Part shown: in pieces, positions 7,857 to 15,059 of the stretch | Layout of the letters: each line of letters opens with the position of its first letter | Numbering within the stretch: the first letter of the stretch is position 1 | Translations under genes and position numbers: made by a program | Virus record (IMG/VR): IMGVR_UViG_3300033153_003960 | Span: 1 to 20,429 of that record | From: a virus | Length of the DNA: 20,429 nt | Reading direction: 5' to 3' (one strand) | The notes under the pieces: model-generated | Database searches by the model: none | Told to the model about the DNA's origin: nothing | Seen by the model: only the letters and a program-made list of their open reading frames with translations

Positions 7857-8300
7857 ATGAGTGTTTTCGATAGAATTTTTACTGAATCTGTCTCTGACGA
7901 AGCCGAGGAGATGCGGCGTGGCAGTTCCTCTGCATGGCTTAAAAGGACGCAATCTGGCGGCCCTCGTTCGACACCAAGTACAGCCGCAGGTAAGTGGTCG
8001 TATAATCCTGTCACTTCGGATGATGGTCAATTCACTAAATGGATGCCACCAGCGAGGATGTCTAAGTACGCTTCGGCTGGACGGCCAATAACAGTACATC
8101 AGGAGTCGTTGGAAGACGTCTCCGAACGGCTTGACACCATCGGTGAAGCCGTTTTTGGTGAGGGTAAAGATCTGGGGCTCCAGATCAAGGAGATCAAGCA
8201 GATCATCGCGAATCTCAAGAGGAGTGATAACGATTTCTCCAGCATAATTGTCCTCCTCAACAAGAAGCTCGCGATGCTCAAGAGCAAGCGCATCGCCTGA
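7857..8300 (+). CDS. Unknown structural-operon protein with possible capsid-targeting-like N-terminus
   Basis: The product has 147 residues, from the ATG at 7857 with AAGGAG at 7844-7849. The N-terminal MSVFDRIFTESV is a short amphipathic helix like the first residues of the 267-residue protein. A Ser/Gly/Pro-rich, probably disordered region follows (GGPRSTPSTAAGKWSYNPV) with NPVTSDDGQF, a loose version of the NPxHDxxGxF box. From about residue 78 the protein is predicted helical, with a coiled-coil-like region (LQIKEIKQIIANLKRSDNDFSS...LLNKKLAMLKSKR). Candidate IGE-A and FGE-G sites occur near residues 94-102. It may be an internal or scaffold-associated protein. Function is unknown. Confidence 0.6.
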   Translation: MSVFDRIFTESVSDEAEEMRRGSSSAWLKRTQSGGPRSTPSTAAGKWSYNPVTSDDGQFTKWMPPARMSKYASAGRPITVHQESLEDVSERLDTIGEAVFGEGKDLGLQIKEIKQIIANLKRSDNDFSSIIVLLNKKLAMLKSKRIA

Positions 8301-8310
8301 CGGGGTTCAC

Positions 8311-8673
8311 ATGAGTCTCATCGCCACGTCACGCGCCTATTTGCTTAGAATAGCCATTCAAGAGAGCACGGCGACGATCACGCAGACTGAAGGTGCAGCA
8401 GCGCCAGAATCAGAGCATCAGAACCCAGCATGGGTTCGACGGTGCGTTGCGTCATATTTGCATGGCGGGGGAACCAAAAAGAAAGCTCCTGGCGGCCTTG
8501 ACCGGGAGGGTGTGAGTAAGGCATTTGCCATTTGCACCGCGCAGTATAAGAAGCTCGAAGACCCGGAAGCGAAGGATGCTGCGGCTGGTGAAGGAAAGAA
8601 GGCGAAGACCAGAGCCGTGCAGTATCAGAAGATTCTCAGTAAGGTTCGCAAAGGCCCTAAGAAGGGTGGCTGA
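8311..8673 (+). CDS. Small protein with AFAIC motif, unknown function
   Basis: The product has 120 residues. The ATG at 8311 follows the previous stop by ten bases, with GGGG at 8302-8305. The central part (WVRRCVASYLHGGG...GVSKAFAICTAQYKKL) has a Cys, a glycine-rich loop and an AFAIC helix. The pattern 'C-V-x-x...G...AFAIC' recurs in short proteins of many large phages, though their role is not known to me. The C-terminus is a Lys-rich tail (KVRKGPKKGG). Residues 1-20 form a hydrophobic helix (LIATSRAYLLRIAI) but carry no signal-peptide features. Confidence 0.6.
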   Translation: MSLIATSRAYLLRIAIQESTATITQTEGAAAPESEHQNPAWVRRCVASYLHGGGTKKKAPGGLDREGVSKAFAICTAQYKKLEDPEAKDAAAGEGKKAKTRAVQYQKILSKVRKGPKKGG

Positions 8674-8703
8674 CAGGATCATTGAAGGGGCCGTGAGCCT
8701 CTG

Positions 8704-9393
8704 TTGGAGCGTCTCTTGGCATTCAAGGCCAAATTCACTATCCCAGACCTATCTAAAGTGCGGCGCAAGGTCCAGAAGGCTGTCGACGCTGCTAGTGTAG
8801 TTATAGGCACTGAATTGGTCGATAAGCTCTTGACCGAAGTGCAAAGTCGAATTCCGAAGAAAGATGCTTGGACGAAGATTTATCGAGACTCTCTTCATGT
8901 TGAAGTAGAGCCTCCTGGTAAATTTCTTTTGGTTGCTGACACAGTCGCGAAGCTTGAGACTTTTCCTGCCGATAAGACTGCTGTTTTTGTTGAGGGCGAC
9001 AGCGTGGTCGCGTCTATATTGAAGAGGTATAATCCGTGGACTATCGACATGTTGCCAGCCATAAAAGGTGGCGCAACAGTTGACTTGAGGACGGTTCCTT
9101 CAGGTTTGACAGAGACAAATTCTTTGAGAAAGACAATTATATCTCAGCTAGACTTGGTGAGGAAGGATCTCAAAGAGGCGGGTGTTATAGTAGAGGACGG
9201 TGGTATTCCTGTATTTAATGGGCGAACCTATTTTGACCTTAAATTTATGGCTCTTAGGCTTGAACACGGGCTTGGGCCTTTCAGACCTACTCCTCATTGG
9301 GGACCGGCAAAGAAGTATCTGAGGGATAAGGCTGGTATAATTGTAGGTAGGGTATCAACCGAAGTCGTCAAGGCAATGAGGGATAACCTGTGA
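8704..9393 (+). CDS. Putative head-tail connector / tail completion protein (HK97 gp10-like, tentative)
   Basis: The product has up to 229 residues. The start is ambiguous: TTG at 8704 has GAAGGGG at 8684-8690 but 13-base spacing, while TTG at 8716 has GGAG at 8706-8709 with six-base spacing and may be the true start. The pattern 'RIPKKDAWTKIYRDSLHVEVE...VAD' followed much later by 'LEHGLGPFRPTPHWGPAKKYL' recalls HK97-gp10-like tail completion proteins (T-x-x-Y-R-x-S-L ... E-x-G-T/L ... RPxPhxxPA). These sit at the head-tail joint and help stop or cap the tail tube. The gene overlaps the next one by four bases (GTGA). A distant match only. Confidence 0.5.
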   Translation: MERLLAFKAKFTIPDLSKVRRKVQKAVDAASVVIGTELVDKLLTEVQSRIPKKDAWTKIYRDSLHVEVEPPGKFLLVADTVAKLETFPADKTAVFVEGDSVVASILKRYNPWTIDMLPAIKGGATVDLRTVPSGLTETNSLRKTIISQLDLVRKDLKEAGVIVEDGGIPVFNGRTYFDLKFMALRLEHGLGPFRPTPHWGPAKKYLRDKAGIIVGRVSTEVVKAMRDNL

Positions 9394-10169
9394 CAGCAAG
9401 GACTCATGGGACACGAATTGGTAACTTAGACCTGAGAGATTGGGATAAGGCTGTTTTGTTGAGTATCGGATCGATTCTTGACGAGGCAAAGAATCGTTAT
9501 TATTTGCCGATCAATGTTTACGTCAACGATGATCATAACGGGGAGTGCCATATAGATCGTGCGTCGGTTATCTACAAGAAGATGGAACCGACCCTTCATG
9601 AGTTCGATCTTCCAGCTATTCTTATAAACCGAGACGACTACGCTAAAGCTCCTAGATTGTTTGGTGTTGTAGAGCAATATCGAGTCCCTGCTGCGGGTTC
9701 AACACCAGTATCTATAGGGGATTGCTTAGGTGCCACGGAATATGAGACCAAGCCTCAAGAATACCCTTACGACCTCAATTATACGTTTGAAGTTTGGTCC
9801 AGATATAGAAATGTAGCCCAAGTCCTGATACAGATCCTGATGGCACGATACCCGGTTCATGGTAAACTTAGCGTGTTCGATTCGCTGGGTGTGGAACGAG
9901 AGTACTATACCTCTCAAGAAGGCACGAGTGATCTCACTGAAGTATCATCGCTGGTGGATCGTATTGTCGGCTATAGTTTGAGTATTAGTATTCAGGGAGA
10001 AATTACGTTGGGCGCTGTTGCTGTTACTGATCCCTCTCTCACGGGAGATACATCTGACACACCTATTGATCCGAATAATCCTGGCGTCGACCCAGGACCG
10101 GGCGGAATATACGCGGACGGTCTCGCAGAAGTGACTGTAGAGTCGTTGGAGGATAATGATGGCTGCTGA
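9390..10169 (+). CDS. Putative tail terminator / tail completion protein (T4 gp15-like)
   Basis: The product has 259 residues, from a GTG at 9390 overlapping the previous stop. The middle (EYPYDLNYTFEVWSRYRNVAQVLIQILMARYP...LSVFDSLGVEREYYT) has the layout of phage tail terminator/completion proteins: a paired beta-hairpin 'pYdlxYxixvWsr', a helix reaching across the ring, then 'xxxvxDsxGxxrxyy'. In T4, gp15 caps tube and sheath and joins them to the neck. The gene stands two genes before the sheath, as expected. The C-terminus has a Pro/Asp/Gly linker (DTPIDPNNPGVDPGPGG) and a short acidic tail of unknown role. Confidence in the gene is high, in the precise orthology moderate. Confidence 0.6.
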   Translation: MTARTHGTRIGNLDLRDWDKAVLLSIGSILDEAKNRYYLPINVYVNDDHNGECHIDRASVIYKKMEPTLHEFDLPAILINRDDYAKAPRLFGVVEQYRVPAAGSTPVSIGDCLGATEYETKPQEYPYDLNYTFEVWSRYRNVAQVLIQILMARYPVHGKLSVFDSLGVEREYYTSQEGTSDLTEVSSLVDRIVGYSLSISIQGEITLGAVAVTDPSLTGDTSDTPIDPNNPGVDPGPGGIYADGLAEVTVESLEDNDGC

Positions 10170-10392
10170 GTGGTATGAAGTCCGACCTGGACGATCGACT
10201 ATGGTTGAATTTACCAATGGCGACGTGAAGATTCTTAAATCAGGAACTGTGTTCAAAGAGTTAGCTGGCAATCCGTCTGTTAGACGGCTTTCTGGTGGTA
10301 AACAACCGCGATTGCGTAAGCTCAGCGCGGCAGAAATAACATATCATGGGCTCGGGGAAGACATTATTGTCATTCTCGACTCTAGTGATTGA
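10159..10392 (+). CDS. Small protein of unknown function upstream of sheath gene
   Basis: The product has 77 residues. GGAGG lies at 10148-10152; the ATG at 10159 gives six-base spacing and is preferred over the ATG at 10156 (three bases). It overlaps the end of the upstream gene by 11 bases. The sequence looks like a compact beta protein (MVEFTNGDVKILKSGTVFKELAG) with a basic middle and a C-terminal strand (EDIIVILD). No family is recognised. Its place directly before the sheath gene suggests a tail function. Confidence 0.55.
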   Translation: MAAEWYEVRPGRSTMVEFTNGDVKILKSGTVFKELAGNPSVRRLSGGKQPRLRKLSAAEITYHGLGEDIIVILDSSD

Positions 10393-10407
10393 GGAAAGGT
10401 CGGATAG

Positions 10408-12528
10408 ATGGTTCAAGAGTATCTTTCCGCAGGTGTTTATGGTTTAGAAGTTGCTCCAGCCTCTACCCCTGCTGCTCTGTCTCCTGCGATTCTTGCGATG
10501 GTGGGATGGACAGACAAAGGGCCGACGAACGACCCGATACGTGTAAACGGTGTCGAGGAGTTTACCAGGCGCTTTGGCGACATTAACACCACCGGCATCA
10601 TGGCGTTGTCCAGTCGTGGCTTCTTCGGCAATGGCGGACAGGATTTGGTCGTCGTCAGGGTTGCGCCATCAGACGCAATTTCATCGACAATCGATGTTTT
10701 GAGAACCGCACCGCCAGGAACTCGTTGGACCTTCACGGCCCAAGGAGAGGGTGTGTGGGGTGATGCTCTTGCCGTGTTGATTCGAGGCAATAATAACTTT
10801 CTGGACCGGACGACCGGCAGCTACACCCGCTATGACGTGTTGGTTCTCGAACCGTTTTCTTTTGATACCAGCATTGAAGTGGCAGTGGAAGTTTACGAAG
10901 CTGTCCAGTTCGATGACCCTGCTGCTTCCAATTATTTTCCGGACGTTATCAACGATGACCGCGCCCCTTCCCAACTGATCGACGTTCTCGTCGGCGTTGG
11001 TGGGACGCCGGACGAACTCGCTGGCGCAACCATCCTTCTCGAAACTGTCGTTGCCTCGGCGGCTGCTGTCCTGAATCAAACAGGGACGCTGGCCGCAGTG
11101 CCTGCACTTGACCTGACCGTGGTCTTGTTGGCTGATACCGGCGTTTCGTCCGGTGCCAACTTGCTCCATACGGACGTCGGCGGTGTCGTTCACGACCTCG
11201 CCACGACCCCGATCACCGTCGCACTCGGTATCTACCCAGGAACCGGAACACTCTCGATCGACATCGGCGGTGGCCCGCAGACCCAGACCGACGACGGCGC
11301 AGGGGCATTCCCGATCACGGCGGAACTACCGGCTGGCGGAACGATCGACTACGCGACCGGAGCTTTGACGGGTGTGACAGCCGCTTTGGTCGCTGCCTCG
11401 ACGATCACTGAGACCCACGATACGGCTTTGGTCGTGACCGACGACGGACTCGGCAACCTGATCGGCGATATTGATCTCGGCGGGACCAACACCATTGACT
11501 ACACGACCGGCGCTTTCGACGTGGACTTCGCGACGGCACCGGTCGTCACCACGGTCATTTACGCGTCCTACCGCAACCTTCCGACCGAAGCGCGCTTTGA
11601 TCTAACAGGTGGAAATGATGGTACGGCTGTTGGCCGCGCCAATGTTTCAGACCCTGCTATCGAAGCTTCGGAGCTTGGTATCTACGCTCTTGATCGTTTC
11701 GAGGAACCCGTCAATCTGGTCGTTCCTGACTTCGAGGGTTCGACCTTGGTGCAGGGTGATCTCGTGGCATTTGCCAAGGAGCGGGATGACCGTTTCTTGA
11801 TTCTCGGAATGAGCAATGGGGCTACAGTTGCCCAGGTTGTTCAGTACGTGCTTACTACTCAGGCTGGTATCTTCGATGAACGCATCGGAGCATTCTACTG
11901 GCCGAACGTGCGCTTCGTGCGGCAGGACACCGACACGGTTGAGACTGTGCCTGTGACACCGTTCGTGGCTGGGGCCTACGCTCGGACTGCTGAAAACAAG
12001 AACATCGGCAAGGCTCCGGCTGGAGTCGCTGACGGGGCTGTTAGTGCTCCTGGTGTTGTTGGTCCTGAGCTTGATCTTAATCAAACCGATAGAGATACGC
12101 TCTACCAAGCGCGTATCAACCCTGTTTATCGATCACTTGCGACTGGTTATGCTGTTTGGGGCGCTCGTACACTGTCTTTGGAAGCTCGGTGGCGATATGT
12201 CAACGCACGTTTGCTTCATAATTTTCTTATGTTCCGTATAAGACGGCTCTTAACTATTCAGGTGTTCGAGAACAACGGACCTACGCTCTGGACGCAGGTC
12301 CAGCAATCGACGAGTGGTTATATGGACTCACTTTTTGAGCAGGGGTTCTTCGCTGGTAACACGTCAAACGAGGCTTATTTCGTTAGGGCTGATGCTACTA
12401 ATAATAGTCAGGCTACGTTGAAAGAGGGTAAGGTGTTCTTGGATGTCGGGTTTGCACCCAATACGCCTGCTGAGTTCATTATATTCCGTCTTCAGCAGCC
12501 TGTGACGACGGTTACTACCGGAACCTGA
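10408..12528 (+). CDS. Tail sheath protein (T4 gp18-like)
   Basis: The product has 706 residues, from the ATG at 10408 with AGGAAAGG upstream. It has the family's N-terminal signature (YLSAGVYGLEVAP...VGWTDKGPTNDPIRVNGVEEFTRRFG) and the conserved C-terminal domain (residues ~560-700: VWGARTLSLEARWRYVNARLLHNFL ... LWTQVQQSTSGYMDSLFEQGFF). The C-terminal domain carries the strands that link neighbouring subunits in contractile sheaths. Between roughly residues 265 and 398 lies an extra beta-rich domain with two similar units of 50-residue period (TDDGAGAF...IDYATGA and TDDGLGNL...IDYTTGA). That segment uses G/C-ending codons, while both ends of the gene prefer T-ending codons, so it looks transferred. 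The tail tube genes follow directly. Sheath contraction drives the tube through the host envelope. Confidence 0.93.
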   Translation: MVQEYLSAGVYGLEVAPASTPAALSPAILAMVGWTDKGPTNDPIRVNGVEEFTRRFGDINTTGIMALSSRGFFGNGGQDLVVVRVAPSDAISSTIDVLRTAPPGTRWTFTAQGEGVWGDALAVLIRGNNNFLDRTTGSYTRYDVLVLEPFSFDTSIEVAVEVYEAVQFDDPAASNYFPDVINDDRAPSQLIDVLVGVGGTPDELAGATILLETVVASAAAVLNQTGTLAAVPALDLTVVLLADTGVSSGANLLHTDVGGVVHDLATTPITVALGIYPGTGTLSIDIGGGPQTQTDDGAGAFPITAELPAGGTIDYATGALTGVTAALVAASTITETHDTALVVTDDGLGNLIGDIDLGGTNTIDYTTGAFDVDFATAPVVTTVIYASYRNLPTEARFDLTGGNDGTAVGRANVSDPAIEASELGIYALDRFEEPVNLVVPDFEGSTLVQGDLVAFAKERDDRFLILGMSNGATVAQVVQYVLTTQAGIFDERIGAFYWPNVRFVRQDTDTVETVPVTPFVAGAYARTAENKNIGKAPAGVADGAVSAPGVVGPELDLNQTDRDTLYQARINPVYRSLATGYAVWGARTLSLEARWRYVNARLLHNFLMFRIRRLLTIQVFENNGPTLWTQVQQSTSGYMDSLFEQGFFAGNTSNEAYFVRADATNNSQATLKEGKVFLDVGFAPNTPAEFIIFRLQQPVTTVTTGT

Positions 12529-12540
12529 TAGGAGACATTC

Positions 12541-13068
12541 ATGGCAAGAGGAATTCAGACTGACCCATTTCAGAATTTTCGGTTTCACCTCATTGATTTA
12601 GCAGTAGCTGATACGGGGAGTAAACCGTTTTTTGATAAGGCCGCTGGCTTTATGTCGGTCACTTTACCAAACATTACGCTTGACCCTGCTGAATACAAAA
12701 CAGGTATCATGAAGTTCAAGCAGAAGTTTCCTGGTCCACCGACCATTGCTGACGTGTCGTTGACGCAAGGAATCTTCCGTGGTGAGAGCCCGCTCTACCA
12801 GTGGGTTCTGGACATTGTCAACGGTGGCGTGAGCTACCGGCGTGATCTTGCTCTTTACCACTATCATATTCAGGATAGTCCGACCGACCAGCCTGCACGG
12901 ATTATCCGGCTTATGAATTGCTGGCCGACCGACCTAAAGCCCAACCCGGACTACGAGGCGAACAGTAGTGACGTGTCGATCTTGGAGATGACGCTGGCCT
13001 GTGAGCAGTTCACGATCATACGCGGTAACCAAAAGGTTCTTTCAGGCGGGCACGACAAAACGCCGTGA
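12541..13068 (+). CDS. Tail tube protein 1 (T4 gp19-like)
   Basis: The product has 175 residues, from the ATG at 12541 with AGGAGA upstream, 12 bases after the sheath stop. It follows the T4-gp19/tail-tube family: 'DPFQNFRFHLID' at the N-terminus, a first strand pair with 'FMSVTLPNITLDPAEYK', 'TIADVSLTQG', then 'SPLYQWV' and a terminal 'NCWPTDLKPNPDYEANSSDVSILEMTLACEQF'. Length is typical of the family. It should form the hexameric rings of the inner tube around which the sheath assembles. A second paralogue follows 20 bases downstream. Confidence 0.9.
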   Translation: MARGIQTDPFQNFRFHLIDLAVADTGSKPFFDKAAGFMSVTLPNITLDPAEYKTGIMKFKQKFPGPPTIADVSLTQGIFRGESPLYQWVLDIVNGGVSYRRDLALYHYHIQDSPTDQPARIIRLMNCWPTDLKPNPDYEANSSDVSILEMTLACEQFTIIRGNQKVLSGGHDKTP

Positions 13069-13088
13069 GTCGGCTATGGTAGGCTGAT

Positions 13089-13661
13089 ATGGCGCGTTCT
13101 GGGGTATCTGATCCTCTTCAAAATTACTCATTTGCTTTGCGGGAACTAGCGAGCCCGCCCGTGGGTAATAATCCTCTTCTTAGCGCACCTGTCCTTGGTG
13201 AAGACGGTAGTACTAGCCTTATAGGTTTTCAGTCAATCTCGATGCCAGACGTTACGCTGGAACTAAAGGAAGTAAATGAGGGTAATTGGCCTCATATTCA
13301 TAAGGTCCCGATGACGCGGATGACTACTGGCGACGTAACTTTGACTAAAGCCTTGTATCCTAAGAACTCTGACTTTAACACTTGGATATTTCAGTCTGTT
13401 TGGGGTCGCGGATCGGTAAGGCGTAGTTTTGTAATAGTTCATCTTGCACGTTATCACGGGGCTCAGATTGGCGAGGATCATTTTGACAGTGGACGGTTTA
13501 TTCATATCCATAACTGTTTGCCTGTGTCGTGGAAACCGGGGTCAGATTTAGAAGCGAATTCCAGCGACGTGTCACTTGAGGAACTGACTATACATGTTGA
13601 GCGAATATCGCTGGAGAGAGTCTCACCTTCCCAAGACCTTGGGAACATTTTCGATATTTGA
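13089..13661 (+). CDS. Tail tube protein 2 (gp19-like paralogue)
   Basis: The product has 190 residues, from the ATG at 13089 with a weak TAGGCT site. It aligns along its length with the upstream tube protein: MAR...DPLQNYSFALREL, FQSISMPDVTLE, TTGDVTLTK, NTWIF and NCLPVSWKPGSDLEANSSDVSLEEL, with the EANSSDVS string identical. It has an ~11-residue insertion near the N-terminus (NPLLSAPVLGE) and an extended C-terminal tail. Such a pair can mean a main tube protein plus a specialised ring (baseplate initiator or tube end). Which copy is the main tube cannot be told from sequence alone. Its codons are more T/A-ending than those of tube 1. Confidence 0.87.
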   Translation: MARSGVSDPLQNYSFALRELASPPVGNNPLLSAPVLGEDGSTSLIGFQSISMPDVTLELKEVNEGNWPHIHKVPMTRMTTGDVTLTKALYPKNSDFNTWIFQSVWGRGSVRRSFVIVHLARYHGAQIGEDHFDSGRFIHIHNCLPVSWKPGSDLEANSSDVSLEELTIHVERISLERVSPSQDLGNIFDI

Positions 13662-13669
13662 GGTGTCCG

Positions 13670-14155
13670 ATGGACTTGATATCTATTCTACCGCTGGCCC
13701 AGGCCGCTGAGAAAGCGAGTACCATGTTTGACATGGGCTTCGTGAAGTGGCTGGCTGGTTTTTTGGTGGCTGGGTATGCTCCGTTGCTTTATTACCTCAA
13801 AGGCTTGTTAGACCAGCGTAAAGAACTGTTGGAAAAGCAAGTTGTAGATTCTGAAGCTAGATCGATCATGACCGAGAAGATACGCAAAGAAATCGAAGGC
13901 GAGGTTCGGGAGCGATGGCGGTTGGTGGTAGAGACCAAAGATAAAGAGCTTAACACGCAGGAGGATGAGCTAAAATCCATGCGTGGTGATAGGCTTAAGA
14001 TGCTAACCGAGCAGATTGGGGATGGTCATAGACAAGAGAAACATCTAGCCGGTGTCACAGACGACTACCGCGACCTGGTGGATGCGCTTCACCCTATAAT
14101 TGTTGAGAGTGTAGACGTGTTGCAATACTACAGAAGGAAACGCGAAAGAGGTTGA
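13670..14155 (+). CDS. Membrane-anchored coiled-coil protein, unknown function
   Basis: The product has 161 residues from the ATG at 13670; an in-frame TTG at 13658 overlaps the previous stop and is less likely. One hydrophobic segment (residues ~24-43, FVKWLAGFLVAGYAPLLYYL) is followed by about 90 residues of charged, heptad-like helix (LDQRKELLEKQVV...KEIEGEVRERW...ETKDKELNTQEDELKSM). The C-terminus is basic. One transmembrane helix plus a coiled coil resembles inner-membrane spanins and some holin-associated proteins, but no lysis gene is adjacent. It may also be a tail-linked membrane protein. The topology is read from sequence; the role is unknown. Confidence 0.6.
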   Translation: MDLISILPLAQAAEKASTMFDMGFVKWLAGFLVAGYAPLLYYLKGLLDQRKELLEKQVVDSEARSIMTEKIRKEIEGEVRERWRLVVETKDKELNTQEDELKSMRGDRLKMLTEQIGDGHRQEKHLAGVTDDYRDLVDALHPIIVESVDVLQYYRRKRERG

Positions 14156-14157
14156 CC

Positions 14158-14340
14158 ATGATTGATAACAGTGAAGTCGGCAACGAGAGCATCTTTGTAG
14201 GTAAGAGTGCTGAGGATCGCACCACCAAGCGCAACAACCTAAGAGATACCCGCCGCAAGAAATTAAGCGGCATCGTGGAGATAACTCAGAAGCTCAAGAG
14301 GCCAGCAGCCCCATTGGTGGCGGACGAGGCTGCGGCCTGA
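14158..14340 (+). CDS. Small charged protein of unknown function, last gene of the left + operon
   Basis: The product has 60 residues from the ATG at 14158, three bases after the previous stop, with GAGG at 14148-14151 (short spacing). An in-frame TTG at 14152 would overlap the stop. The middle is strongly basic (TTKRNNLRDTRRKKL) and the end is Ala-rich (APLVADEAAA). Its stop lies directly before a bidirectional terminator. No family is recognised. Confidence 0.5.
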   Translation: MIDNSEVGNESIFVGKSAEDRTTKRNNLRDTRRKKLSGIVEITQKLKRPAAPLVADEAAA

Positions 14341-14376
14341 ACGAAGAAAAAGCCCCTCACGGGGCCGTTCCTTCGT
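14341..14376. terminator. Bidirectional terminator between convergent gene sets
   Basis: A GCCCC/GGGGC stem (14352-14356 and 14361-14365) is flanked by outer pairing ACGAAG/CTTCGT. Read on the minus strand it is followed by TTTTTCTTCG, a good terminator. On + the tail is less T-rich. It ends the + operon and the minus-strand unit, and the stop codon of the minus gene (14357-14359) lies in its loop. Confidence 0.75.
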
Positions 14377-14527
14377 ATTTGTCCCGATACTCAACTTTCG
14401 TTGGCGGTCCAAATAGTTCGATAAACATAACCAGGTCTCTTTGGAAATCTGGCGTCTCGCTGTTTAGGTAGCCGCCCCACTTCGGTCGCTCCGGATCGAA
14501 CCATTCGACGAATATTCTTGGATACAT
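14357..14527 (-). CDS. Small 56-residue protein (g1), unknown function
   Basis: The gene starts at the ATG whose first base is 14527, with a strong GAGGAGG five bases upstream on the minus strand. The 56-residue product (MYPRIFVEWFDPERPKWGGY at the start) is rich in aromatic and acidic residues. Its stop codon lies in the loop of the terminator at 14341-14376, as for the genes ending at 15597 and 16806. That shared design, the ribosome site and the otherwise empty stretch support a real gene. No family is recognised; it is the last gene of the third minus-strand unit. Confidence 0.7.
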   Translation of the reverse strand: MYPRIFVEWFDPERPKWGGYLNSETPDFQRDLVMFIELFGPPTKVEYRDKYEGTAP

Positions 14528-14569
14528 TGTTCCTCCTCAGAAAACAATTGTGTCGCGCCTTATCGCGCT

Positions 14570-14598
14570 CATCGACGAAAGGCCCCCGAAGGGGCCAA
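14570..14598 (-). terminator. Intergenic hairpin with CATC...AAGGCCCCC box (between g2 and g1)
   Basis: GGCCCC/GGGGCC stem (14581-14586 with 14591-14596) is followed on minus by CTTTCG. The repeated box occupies 14570-14587. It lies right after the stop of g2 and may act as a partial terminator or an RNA processing/stability element, since no promoter is visible before g1. Confidence 0.65.
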
Positions 14599-14600
14599 GC

Positions 14601-15059
14601 TCACGGCGTCTCACCGTTTCTCGCTTTGCGGCTGAAAGCCACGCAGCGATCCATCGTCTCGCTGTCGAGCCCTCTCAGCGGCTCCTCACGGTCCCACTGG
14701 ATTGGCAGAGCAGCGAATTCGCTCGCCCAAAGGATTGCTACGGCCTTCCTGCCGATGCAGGTAGTAGCCGCGAGCCCGCTGTGACGGTGCGTTACGGTCC
14801 AAGGCCCACGAGTCTCCCCCCAAGCGCGATGCACCGCGAAGTGTTCGCCCACCGGGATAGCTTCGATGATCCGTTCGGGCAGATCCTTCGCAGTCGCCAG
14901 CTTGAGCATGAAGCTCTTGCCGCTGGCTATCCGCTTGGCCTTGCCCTCCGCGACCTTCTCACGAAGGAATTTCTTCACTTCTTCGACATCGCCGTCTTCC
15001 AGCTTTCGCAGGAGTTTCGCCATTGTCGAGTCAGTGATTGATACTGTTTTGGTTGCCAT
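14601..15059 (-). CDS. Unknown 152-residue protein (g2)
   Basis: The gene starts at the ATG at 15059 with GAGGAG upstream, inside a 70-bp leader shared with g5. The N-terminal ~50 residues are a charged helix pair (MAKLLRKLEDGDVEEVKKFLREKV). The C-terminal half (GPWTVTHRHSGLAATTCIGRKAVAILWASEFAALPIQWD) looks like a small alpha/beta domain. 'VTH..(S/T)G' followed by an Ala-rich helix and 'LP..W' is a pattern I have met in small phage proteins of unknown role. It has no membrane segment. A large + strand frame over the same bases has no ribosome site and is rejected. Confidence 0.65.
   Translation of the reverse strand: MATKTVSITDSTMAKLLRKLEDGDVEEVKKFLREKVAEGKAKRIASGKSFMLKLATAKDLPERIIEAIPVGEHFAVHRAWGETRGPWTVTHRHSGLAATTCIGRKAVAILWASEFAALPIQWDREEPLRGLDSETMDRCVAFSRKARNGETP

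Noticed and set aside
10681-11193. 170-residue minus frame inside the sheath gene
   Set aside because: It lies wholly within a certain sheath coding region and has no start signals. It is a by-product of the G/C-ending codons.
14550-15041. 163-residue + strand frame opposite g2
   Set aside because: It starts inside the g1 leader and crosses a terminator hairpin. No ribosome site is present, and the minus-strand gene explains the open frame.
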